A stretch of DNA of 64,000 nucleotides from an uncultured Bacteroidales bacterium. GTDB lineage: Bacteria > Bacteroidota > Bacteroidia > Bacteroidales > Paludibacteraceae. Each line of letters starts with the position of its first letter. The first letter of the stretch is position 1. The DNA lies in assembly GCA_900318245.1 (NCBI GenBank), contig ONJT01000012.1:89473-153472 (forward strand). Direction: 5' to 3'. The notes beneath the pieces are model-generated. The model was not told the DNA's origin and did not search any database. It saw only the letters and a list, made by a program, of their open reading frames with translations. The translations under genes were made by a program, and so were the position numbers. Positions 18,767 through 25,671 of the stretch are shown piece by piece.

Positions 18767-20317
18767 CAAGCAAAATTAGACAAGCTGATTGAGAGCCGCG
18801 CAAAGGCGCAAGCCGGAGGCGGGGAAGCAGCTGTAGAGAAACATCATGCCAAAGGCAGTTATACCGCTCGCGAGCGTATCAATATGCTGTTGGATGAAGG
18901 CTCGTTTGAGGAAATAAATATGTTCCTCACCCATCGTTGTCATGATTTCGGCATGGAGAAGAAAGTGTTCCTGGGTGACGGCGTAGCCGTTGGCTCGGGT
19001 ACTATTGACGGCCGTCTGGTCTTCGTCTTTGCACAGGATGCCACCGTGATTGGTGGTTCGTTGAGTGAGACGATGGCGCAAAAGATATGCAACGTAATGG
19101 ACCAGGCAATGAAACTCGGTGCGCCGATTATCGGTCTGAACGATTCGGGTGGAGCACGTATCCAGGAAGGAGCGTGCGCGCTCGCGGGTTACGCAGAGAT
19201 CTTTGAGCGTAATATTCTGGCTTCCGGTGTAGTTCCGCAGATCTCCGTGATCTTCGGTCCTTGCGCCGGTGGAGCAGTGTATAGCCCGGCGTTGACCGAC
19301 TTCATTATGATGACCGAACAGAACAGTTACATGTTCATCACCGGTCCGAAGGTAGTGAAGTCCGTTACGGGAGAAGATGTAACGGTAGAGCAACTCGGAG
19401 GCGCTAAGATTCATGCGTCCAAATCCGGTGTAACCCATTTTGTAGCGGCAACGGAAGAAGAGGCGATTGCCGAAGTACGCCGTCTCGTTTCCTTTATCCC
19501 GCAGAATAACATGGAGGAGGCGCCGCTCGTTGAGTGTACGGATGATATCACCCGCGTGGATGACAAACTGAACGACATCGTTCCCAATGATCCGAACAAA
19601 CCCTATGACATGCATGAGATCATCAACACAATTGTGGATAACGGTGACTTCATGGAGGTGCATAAGGATTATGCAAAAAATGTCATCTGTGGTTTCGCTC
19701 GTTTCAACGGCCGCTCTACCGGTATCATCGCCAACCAACCTTCTTGGCTGGCGGGTGTGCTGGACTGCGATGCCAGCCGCAAGGCTGCGCGCTTCGTGCG
19801 TTTCTGCGATGCGTTCAATATCCAGATTCTTACACTTGTGGATGTACCGGGCTTCCTTTGTGGAACCGGACAAGAGTACGCAGGCATCATCGATCACGGC
19901 GCAAAGCTTATGTTTGCTTATGGCGAAGCCACTGTTCCAAAAGTTACAATCACCGTTCGCAAATCCTATGGCGGAAGCCATATCGTGATGAGTTGTAAGC
20001 AGTTACGTGGTGATATGTGCTATGCATGGCCGAATGCAGAGATTGCTGTGATGGGTGCCAGCGGTGCAGTAGGTGTGCTCCAAGCCAAGGCTATCAAGGC
20101 TATCGAAGACCCCGCAGAGAAGAAAGCCTTCATCGCGGAAAAGGAGGCGGAATACAAAGACCTGTTCGCAAGTCCGTATCAGGCTGCTAACCGCGGATAT
20201 ATTGACGACGTGATTGAGCCGCGCTACACCCGTAGCCGTATCATCCGCGCCTTCGAGATGTTGCAGACCAAGCGTCTGACGAATCCGCTGAAGAAACACT
20301 CTAATATCCCGTTATAA
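18761..20317 (+). CDS. mmdA: Methylmalonyl-CoA decarboxylase alpha (carboxyltransferase) subunit
   Basis: 518 aa carboxyltransferase of the propionyl-CoA carboxylase beta/MmdA family. The oxyanion-hole segments GLNDSGGARIQEG and, in the second half, PGFLCGTGQEYAGIIDHGAKL are clear. It moves CO2 from (S)-methylmalonyl-CoA to biotin on the carrier subunit, giving propionyl-CoA. With OadG-, carrier- and OadB-like genes following, a Na+-pumping decarboxylase is far more likely than a biotin-dependent carboxylase. No biotin carboxylase gene is present. The ATG at 18761 is preferred to the upstream 18737, which adds eight non-conserved residues encoded by a repeat. Confidence 0.94.
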   Translation: MDQAKLDKLIESRAKAQAGGGEAAVEKHHAKGSYTARERINMLLDEGSFEEINMFLTHRCHDFGMEKKVFLGDGVAVGSGTIDGRLVFVFAQDATVIGGSLSETMAQKICNVMDQAMKLGAPIIGLNDSGGARIQEGACALAGYAEIFERNILASGVVPQISVIFGPCAGGAVYSPALTDFIMMTEQNSYMFITGPKVVKSVTGEDVTVEQLGGAKIHASKSGVTHFVAATEEEAIAEVRRLVSFIPQNNMEEAPLVECTDDITRVDDKLNDIVPNDPNKPYDMHEIINTIVDNGDFMEVHKDYAKNVICGFARFNGRSTGIIANQPSWLAGVLDCDASRKAARFVRFCDAFNIQILTLVDVPGFLCGTGQEYAGIIDHGAKLMFAYGEATVPKVTITVRKSYGGSHIVMSCKQLRGDMCYAWPNAEIAVMGASGAVGVLQAKAIKAIEDPAEKKAFIAEKEAEYKDLFASPYQAANRGYIDDVIEPRYTRSRIIRAFEMLQTKRLTNPLKKHSNIPL

Positions 20318-20319
20318 TT

Positions 20320-20718
20320 ATGGTACTGTTAGCAATTACAGCAGATACATGGATTGTTACCGGTCTGGGATTCGGCATCGTGTTGGCGTTGCTTTTCTGC
20401 TTGGTGTATATCCTCCAGTTCTTTGGATGGGTCATGCAGAAAGCGACAGCACCGCGTGCGCCGAAAGCACCCAAACCCGAGAAGCAAGCGGAGGCCCCAA
20501 AGGCTGTAAAATCCGCTGAGCCGACCGATGAGGGTACAAAGGCCGCTATAGCCATGGCTATCGCCCAAGCTGGCGACGAGGATATGGCAGCTGTCGCTTA
20601 TGCGCTCTTTCTCGCGCAGAATAAGAAACATGATATTCCTACCGCTATGATCTCCTTGCACAAGCACGAGACAGCGTGGAATGAGAAGAGTGTAGGGATG
20701 AACAATGTGGGCTTTTGA
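20320..20718 (+). CDS. OadG/MmdD-like small decarboxylase subunit
   Basis: 132 aa. A single N-terminal membrane helix (about residues 11-38) precedes a proline, alanine and lysine-rich linker and a short helical C-terminal part. Layout, length and position match the gamma/delta subunit that holds the soluble and membrane parts of Na+-translocating decarboxylases together. It starts two bases after mmdA ends. Confidence 0.8.
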   Translation: MVLLAITADTWIVTGLGFGIVLALLFCLVYILQFFGWVMQKATAPRAPKAPKPEKQAEAPKAVKSAEPTDEGTKAAIAMAIAQAGDEDMAAVAYALFLAQNKKHDIPTAMISLHKHETAWNEKSVGMNNVGF

Positions 20719-20770
20719 CCACATTAATCGTGCCCCGTATGGGGCTAAGAACAATGTAAATATTTAAACA

Positions 20771-21220
20771 ATGAAAGAATTCACATTTAAGATCAACGGC
20801 GCGGAATACAAGTGCGCTGTAGAAGAAATCGAAGCCGGTAAGACGAATGTAACCGTTAACGGCAAAGTATACACGGTAGAAACCGAGGCACCTGCTGCTC
20901 CGGAACCCAAACCGGTAGCAAAACCTGCACCTGCGCCTGCACCGAAACCTGCAGCGCCTGCTGCACCGAAAGCAGAGGCTCCGAAACCTGCAGCGCCTGC
21001 TGCCGGTGGGGTTCAGGTGAAGAGCCCGCTGCCTGGTAGTGTAGTCAAGGTACTGGTTAGCGAAGGACAGGCTGTTAAGAGAGGAGATACCCTTCTGACG
21101 CTTGAGTCCATGAAAATGGAGAACGCTATCATGGCTGAAACCGACGGAACGGTGAAGCAAATCGCCGTAACACTGGGTCAAAACGTGATGCAGGATGATT
21201 TACTGATTGTGCTTGGTTAA
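20771..21220 (+). CDS. mmdC: Biotin carboxyl carrier subunit
   Basis: 149 aa. A flexible alanine-proline hinge (about residues 38-78) leads to a biotinyl domain with ESMKMENA. Lys115 is the biotin attachment site. It shuttles carboxyl groups from MmdA to the membrane subunit, where decarboxylation drives Na+ export. The hinge is built from repeated PAP/PAA units typical of these carriers. Confidence 0.93.
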   Translation: MKEFTFKINGAEYKCAVEEIEAGKTNVTVNGKVYTVETEAPAAPEPKPVAKPAPAPAPKPAAPAAPKAEAPKPAAPAAGGVQVKSPLPGSVVKVLVSEGQAVKRGDTLLTLESMKMENAIMAETDGTVKQIAVTLGQNVMQDDLLIVLG

Positions 21221-21250
21221 ATCACAAATCACCAATTACAAATCACAAAT
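21221..21250. repeat. ATCACAA mini-repeat between mmdC and mmdB
   Basis: Four near-identical units (ATCACAA, ATCACCA, ATTACAA, ATCACAA) fill the short gap and begin at the mmdC stop. Same class as the other intergenic mini-repeats here. Confidence 0.65.
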
Positions 21251-21261
21251 AAAAATTCAAA

Positions 21262-22437
21262 ATGAATATTCTGGAATTTTTCCAAGGCATGGGTTTCATG
21301 CAGATGACCTGGCAGCAAGGAATTATGTTGCTGGTCAGTTTCTTCCTGCTGTACCTTGCCATTCATAAGAAATACGAGCCGCTGTTGCTGCTTCCGATTG
21401 CCTTCGGTATGTTGCTCACCAACTTACCAGGTGCAGGGATGTTCCATAGCGAGTTGTGGTCGGCTTTCCTCGATCCGGAAAGTCCTGCCTACCATTCCTA
21501 TGGCGCGATTCTCAAGGAAGGAGGTTTACTCGACGTGCTCTATATCGGCGTCAAAGCCGGTGTATATCCCTGTCTGATCTTCATCGGAGTAGGAGCTATG
21601 ACGGATTTCGGTCCGCTGATTGCCAACCCGAAGTCTCTTTTGCTCGGCGCGGCCGCACAGATTGGAATCTTTGTGACCTTCCTCTGCGCCAACGCGATGG
21701 GATTTACCCCTGCCGAAGCCGGTTCTATCGGAATTATCGGCGGAGCGGATGGACCTACGTCTATCTTCTTGACCTCCAAACTGGCGCCGCATCTCTTAGG
21801 TCCGATCGCTATCGCGGCGTATAGTTACATGGCCTTAGTGCCGGTGATCCAACCGCCTATTATGCGCGCGCTCACGACTAAAAAGGAACGCGCGATAAAG
21901 ATGGGTCAGTTACGTCCGGTTTCCAAGACCGAGAAGATCGTCTTCCCGATCATCATTACCGCCATCGTAGCCCTCATCCTTCCGGACGCCGCGCCGCTGA
22001 TCGGATGTCTCATGCTGGGTAACCTGATGAAAGAGTGTGGAGTAGTGGAACGTCTGTCCAAGACCGCTCAGAACGAACTGATGAACATCGTGGTCATCTT
22101 CTTGGGCCTCTCTGTAGGAGCGACGGCTACAGCCGGCAGTTTCCTTACGCTCAAGACACTTGGTATTCTCGCGATGGGTATCGTGGCCTTCGGTCTCGGT
22201 AGCGCAGGAGGTGTGTTGTTGGCTAAGTTCATGAACCTCTTCCTTAAAGAGAAGATCAACCCGCTGATTGGTTCGGCAGGTGTGTCGGCTGTGCCGATGG
22301 CCGCGCGAGTAAGTCAAACGGTAGGACAAGAAGAGAACCCGTCGAACTTCCTGCTCATGCATGCCATGGGTCCGAACGTAGCCGGCGTGATCGGTTCTGC
22401 AGTGGCCGCAGGTGTCTTGTTAACAATGTTAGGATAA
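21262..22437 (+). CDS. mmdB: Na+-translocating decarboxylase beta subunit
   Basis: 391 aa with roughly ten hydrophobic segments. The OadB family core [20 protein letters not shown] and the downstream [12 protein letters not shown] are readable. They contain the aspartate and polar residues involved in Na+ passage and carboxybiotin decarboxylation. It completes the mce-mmdA-mmdD-mmdC-mmdB module and exports Na+ during propionate formation. Confidence 0.94.
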   Translation: MNILEFFQGMGFMQMTWQQGIMLLVSFFLLYLAIHKKYEPLLLLPIAFGMLLTNLPGAGMFHSELWSAFLDPESPAYHSYGAILKEGGLLDVLYIGVKAGVYPCLIFIGVGAMTDFGPLIANPKSLLLGAAAQIGIFVTFLCANAMGFTPAEAGSIGIIGGADGPTSIFLTSKLAPHLLGPIAIAAYSYMALVPVIQPPIMRALTTKKERAIKMGQLRPVSKTEKIVFPIIITAIVALILPDAAPLIGCLMLGNLMKECGVVERLSKTAQNELMNIVVIFLGLSVGATATAGSFLTLKTLGILAMGIVAFGLGSAGGVLLAKFMNLFLKEKINPLIGSAGVSAVPMAARVSQTVGQEENPSNFLLMHAMGPNVAGVIGSAVAAGVLLTMLG

Positions 22438-22440
22438 GTC

Positions 22441-22470
22441 CTTTCATTTTTCACTTTTCACCTTTCAATT
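22441..22470. repeat. TTTCAC mini-repeat upstream of the histidine kinase
   Basis: CTTTCATTTTTCAC-type units fill most of the 36 bases between mmdB and the kinase. The same pyrimidine unit recurs at 51244-51281 and 54216-54268. Confidence 0.65.
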
Positions 22471-22473
22471 TAT

Positions 22474-23583
22474 ATGTCTAATCGACAAATTGGCACAATA
22501 GTACTGGTGATCGCCATGTTAATCGTGGTGGTCTCCGTACTATTTACCAACAACCTCGCGCATAAACTGCAAGTCGAGGAGCAGAAGAACATGGCGATTT
22601 GGGCGGACGCTACGCAACAACTGATTGTAGCCGAGGACGACGCCGACATCGATTTCTTCATGTCTATCATCGAGAAGAACACCACCATTCCGGTGTTTAT
22701 CTGCGATAAAGAGGGTAATATCCTCTCCAGCCGAAATGTATCTTCTAAAAGTAAAATCGGCAAGCACGGACCTATCGAATTGAAGATCGATGAGCATACA
22801 ACCCAATATATTTATTGGGATGATAGCCGTCTGCTAACGAGCCTTCGCATTGTGCCTTATGCCCAATTCGCACTGATTTTCATCTTCATCATGATAGCTG
22901 TCGTGGTGATGCTTACTGGGCAACGCAGCGAGCAAAATCGACTCTGGGTGGGCTTGAGTAAAGAGACCGCGCATCAGTTAGGAACGCCGATTTCCTCGCT
23001 CAATGCATGGCAGCAACTCCTCGCTGACAAGTATCCGTCTGACGAGTTTGTGCCGCAGATGAAGCGCGATATAGAACGTCTTCAGATGATTGCAGACCGT
23101 TTCCAGAAGATTGGTAGCGAGCCGGATTTGCAGGAGTGCAACCTGATACCGGTTGTCGAAGAAGCAATCGGATACATGCGTGCGCGCGTTAGCAACCGTA
23201 TCATCATTGATGATAGTTGCTTGGATGGCGTGGAGCGTATCGTAGCGCTGAACGCGCCGCTTATGCAGTGGGTGATAGAAAATCTGCTCAAGAATGCCGT
23301 AGATGCAATTTCCGGCAAGGGCACGATCAGTTTCAATATTCATGAGAACGAACACGAAGTAATGCTCGACATCTCTGATACGGGCAAAGGCATCGACAAC
23401 GCGGTGCAAAGACGCATCTTTGAACCCGGTTTTACCTCAAAAGACAGGGGGTGGGGCTTAGGACTTCCACTCGCCAAACGTATCGTCGAGCAATACCATG
23501 GAGGCAAACTGTTGCTTAAGCAGAGCCAGGTTGGCGTCGGTACGACCTTCCGGATCGTTCTTAAAAAGCCCGAACACCGTTGA
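22474..23583 (+). CDS. Membrane sensor histidine kinase, orphan
   Basis: 369 aa. Helices at about 7-25 and 129-148 bracket a ~100-residue periplasmic sensor domain with no recognised fold. No HAMP domain is visible: the second helix leads straight to the phospho-acceptor helix, SKETAHQLGTPISSL, with His167. The ATPase domain has an N box (ENLLKNAVDA), G1 (DTGKGID) and G2 (WGLGLPLAKRIV). No response regulator is adjacent. The last 126 bases, including codons after the G2 box, are antisense to ispE. Confidence 0.88.
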   Translation: MSNRQIGTIVLVIAMLIVVVSVLFTNNLAHKLQVEEQKNMAIWADATQQLIVAEDDADIDFFMSIIEKNTTIPVFICDKEGNILSSRNVSSKSKIGKHGPIELKIDEHTTQYIYWDDSRLLTSLRIVPYAQFALIFIFIMIAVVVMLTGQRSEQNRLWVGLSKETAHQLGTPISSLNAWQQLLADKYPSDEFVPQMKRDIERLQMIADRFQKIGSEPDLQECNLIPVVEEAIGYMRARVSNRIIIDDSCLDGVERIVALNAPLMQWVIENLLKNAVDAISGKGTISFNIHENEHEVMLDISDTGKGIDNAVQRRIFEPGFTSKDRGWGLGLPLAKRIVEQYHGGKLLLKQSQVGVGTTFRIVLKKPEHR

Positions 23584-24336
23584 ACCGCTTCCTGACATTG
23601 AAGCATAATAAGCACCTGCGTCCAGTAGGTGCTTTTTTATGTCCGCTATAATCGGATGATGCGGGAATACCGTTGCCTCGAAGTCATTGGTGAGTTTATC
23701 TAGGTTCCCTAGGATATCTAGGTCATCTAGTTTTCTTAGTCCTTCTCCCCGCGGCGTTATCCCGCTATACGCTTCTTTGGTAGAGACGCCTTCATCCGGC
23801 TTGATCAGCACGATACGCGTGCCCTTCAAGTCTAAGTCGATAGGCGTAAGAATATCTCCTATGCCTTCGGCATAACAGGGCGTGTTATAGATAAAGAACG
23901 GACAATCTGCCCCTAAAGGTCGCACTTCTTCAGCCAATTGTGCCTTACTGAGCCCTAAACTAAATAGCTCGTTAAGAGCCAAGGCCATGTGCGCGGCATC
24001 GCTGCTACCGCCTCCGAGACCTGCGCCAAAAGGAATATTCTTCTTGAAACGGACAGAAACAGCTCCTATCTGCGGGTATTTGACAGCCATCGCGCGGTAA
24101 CACTTGACAATCAAGTTATCTTCCGCCGGGCAATCCACTTTGATTCCTTCTTGTTCAAACTTCAATCCATCATTGAGCGGCGTAGCCGCGCTCATTTCAT
24201 CATTCTTAATGACCTCGAGCTCATCATGCAGGCCATAGATGGGCACAAAGATCGTCTCCAGGTCATGGTAGCCGTCCGGGCGCTTGCGCACAATGCGCAG
24301 CCCGATATTTATCTTGCAATTCGGATAGAGTAGCAT
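23458..24336 (-). CDS. ispE: 4-diphosphocytidyl-2-C-methyl-D-erythritol kinase
   Basis: 292 aa GHMP kinase that phosphorylates CDP-methylerythritol in the non-mevalonate isoprenoid pathway. The ATP loop is PFGAGLGGGSSDAAH and the C-terminal motif is MSGSGSTVFGLF. An upstream start (24528) would add 64 unrelated residues read through a terminator. The ATG at 24336 just after the promoter is right. Residues around RKLDDLDILGNLDKL are encoded by a CTAGG-type tandem repeat. The 3' end overlaps the kinase gene by 126 bases, including part of the conserved GLF motif. Confidence 0.94.
   Translation of the reverse strand: MLLYPNCKINIGLRIVRKRPDGYHDLETIFVPIYGLHDELEVIKNDEMSAATPLNDGLKFEQEGIKVDCPAEDNLIVKCYRAMAVKYPQIGAVSVRFKKNIPFGAGLGGGSSDAAHMALALNELFSLGLSKAQLAEEVRPLGADCPFFIYNTPCYAEGIGDILTPIDLDLKGTRIVLIKPDEGVSTKEAYSGITPRGEGLRKLDDLDILGNLDKLTNDFEATVFPHHPIIADIKKHLLDAGAYYASMSGSGSTVFGLFKNDPEGRTDANLALLKQQFASMVLLDDTFGEWKS
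23698..23733. repeat. CTAGG repeat inside ispE
   Basis: Four CTAG-containing units spaced about 9-10 bases apart (around TCTAGGT, CCTAGGA, TCTAGGT and TCTAG) lie within ispE codons for a variable surface region. They resemble the CCTAGGT repeat at 6724-6750, so an intergenic-type repeat has been kept in frame in a gene. Confidence 0.6.
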
Positions 24337-24344
24337 AACGCCTG

Positions 24345-24375
24345 CAAAGATACTACAAATATTTGAAATCCACAA
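24345..24375 (-). promoter_or_regulatory. ispE promoter
   Basis: Minus strand TTG (24375-24373), 20 bases, TATCTTTG (24352-24345), just upstream of the 24336 ATG. It almost touches the terminator of the small gene upstream. Confidence 0.8.
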
Positions 24376-24376
24376 G

Positions 24377-24402
24377 AAAAAACGACCCGAAGGCCGTTTT
24401 TT
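24377..24402 (-). terminator. Terminator of the 45-codon gene
   Basis: An 11-base-pair stem, 24377-24387 with 24392-24402, has one mismatch and a four-base loop. A- and T-tracts form its outer arms, so it may work in both directions. It follows the stop of the 24404-24541 reading frame almost immediately. Confidence 0.75.
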
Positions 24403-24403
24403 T

Positions 24404-24541
24404 TTAGTGATGCACTCTGGAATAGGTTCCCAATTGTAAACAACTGGAGTAGTTTTCCGGAGGCAGGGGAGTGGAGGAGTCCACAAACAAACGCACGATA
24501 AAGTTTTGCGTTCGACGATAAAAAACATAGAAATTTTTCAT
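24404..24541 (-). CDS. Predicted 45-aa small protein
   Basis: A short frame that starts MKNFYVFYRR and ends in SRVHH, then TAA. It contains an aromatic and basic N terminus, a central VRLFVDSSTPLPPENYSS stretch and one cysteine. It has no membrane helix and I do not recognise it. Support comes from context: a consensus promoter at 24598-24628, a leader of about 50 bases, the frame itself, and an intrinsic terminator beginning two bases past the stop. Together these form a complete stand-alone transcription unit. It could instead be a small RNA with a fortuitous frame. Confidence 0.5.
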   Translation of the reverse strand: MKNFYVFYRRTQNFIVRLFVDSSTPLPPENYSSCLQLGTYSRVHH

Positions 24542-24597
24542 AATAGCTTAGGTTTAATGGACAATAGTCACTGTATTACTTCGTTTCAATTTCGATG

Positions 24598-24628
24598 CAA
24601 AGTTAATACATTTTTGTGAATTATGCAA
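24598..24628 (-). promoter_or_regulatory. Promoter of the 45-codon gene
   Basis: Minus strand TTG (24628-24626), 20 bases, TAACTTTG (24605-24598). The only thing between it and the terminator at 24377-24402 is the 45-codon frame. Confidence 0.75.
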
Positions 24629-24663
24629 GAAAAAATATAGAAAATTATGCAGAATAAACGTGA

Positions 24664-24843
24664 ACACACAAACAAATAAATTATACACAAATAGAATATT
24701 CACAAATCAAAATTTTATGCCCGGATAGGATCTTTAGGCAAAAGAGAATTCGTGAAGCTTGGAAAAAGCTAACGACCGGAAAATGTTTTATCCTTCCAGA
24801 TGAGAGTAGGGGAGGTATTTTTGTTGATTTTACATCATGCTAA
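24664..24843 (+). pseudogene. Possible gene remnant in an AT-rich gap
   Basis: The gap 24629-25169 holds no normal gene. One stretch of 59 stop-free codons without any start reads like protein (IREAWKKLTTGKCFILPDES) and ends in TAA. It may be the decayed end of a lost gene. I could not identify it. The rest of the gap is AT-rich with no other structure I can support. Confidence 0.2.
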
Positions 24844-25169
24844 TCTGCGTAACTTACTGAATATCAATAGTTATAGGAATTACTTAACGTAAAATTTAAA
24901 TGCACTACAAGGTAAATAGTATGTGTAGTGTGTTATCGGCAATATTCACGGTTGATATGTTTCATAAAGTGCTTAAAATGAGATATTTACACTCCATATA
25001 TAAAGTAAAGGAGGAAGGTGTTACGGCTTGTGTGACTGTAAGATTAACTTAAAGACGTGGTTTGTTGCCAAAATTGTTCCACGCGCTTATTTAGAATGTG
25101 TGCGTTCATAAATCTTTATTTAATATATTCACGGATTACAAAAATATTTTATAAAAATGTTTGCATATA

Positions 25170-25201
25170 TTTGTGTATTTCACATTTATTTTGTACCTTT
25201 G
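25170..25201 (+). promoter_or_regulatory. Promoter of the XRE regulator
   Basis: TTTG at 25170-25173, 20 bases, TACCTTTG at 25194-25201. Between it and the gene lies an ATGGTACATGGTAC-type mini-repeat (25213-25246) that carries several ATG triplets. Confidence 0.8.
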
Positions 25202-25250
25202 CAGCGTTTTTTAATGGTACATGGTACATGACTAAATGGTAAATGGATTT

Positions 25251-25643
25251 ATGAGTGAGAAAGAGCGTATAGAACAAGTCATTAAGTCGATGAACTTGAC
25301 GGCGCGGCAGTTTGCTGCGGAGATTCATGTGCAGCCCGGTACTATCAGTAATATGATGTCAGGGCGCAATAATCCCAGTTTGGAAGTGATGAAGCGTATT
25401 ATGGAGCGCTATCCTACGCTTAATCCGGAGTGGTTGATTGCCGGTAGAGGCGAGATGTGGCGCACAGAGCCCGGAAAAGAACCGGGGTTATTTGATGCCC
25501 AAGCACCTGATCCGAAGGAGAAAGCGCCCCGTGCAGCACAAAAAGAAGAGCCGCAGGTTCCTGCAGCTCCTCCTAAACAAATCAAGAATATCGTCGTCTA
25601 TTACACAGACGGCACCTACGAGGAATTTTCCTCTAAACTGTAG
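25251..25643 (+). CDS. XRE-family helix-turn-helix regulator
   Basis: 130 aa from the ATG at 25251 (25236 also possible). The N-terminal 65 residues form a Cro/C1-type domain (LTARQFAAEIHVQPGTISNMMSGRNNPSLEVMKRI cut here as two helices). A proline-rich linker and a short C-terminal strand pair (KNIVVYYTDGTYEEF) follow. Proteins of this shape are common in Bacteroidota, usually with unknown targets. The mini-repeat between promoter and start provides competing ATGs. Confidence 0.8.
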   Translation: MSEKERIEQVIKSMNLTARQFAAEIHVQPGTISNMMSGRNNPSLEVMKRIMERYPTLNPEWLIAGRGEMWRTEPGKEPGLFDAQAPDPKEKAPRAAQKEEPQVPAAPPKQIKNIVVYYTDGTYEEFSSKL

Positions 25644-25645
25644 GC

Positions 25646-25671
25646 GTAGCCGTCCTGTAGCAAAGCGTCCT
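25646..25671. repeat. REP-like element, copy 1
   Basis: Sits in the convergent gap between the XRE gene and lon. Its core GCCGTCCTGTAGC, then A/G, then AAGCGTCCT recurs at 58606-58632 in the gyrA leader with one substitution in the core. Probably a dispersed palindromic element that may also end transcripts here. Confidence 0.6.

Noticed and set aside
24337-24528. N-terminal extension of ispE to 24528
   Set aside because: Would run through an intrinsic terminator and the ispE promoter and has no likeness to IspE.
25057-25242. 61-codon frame before the XRE gene
   Set aside because: Overlaps the XRE promoter and reads AT-rich low-complexity DNA.
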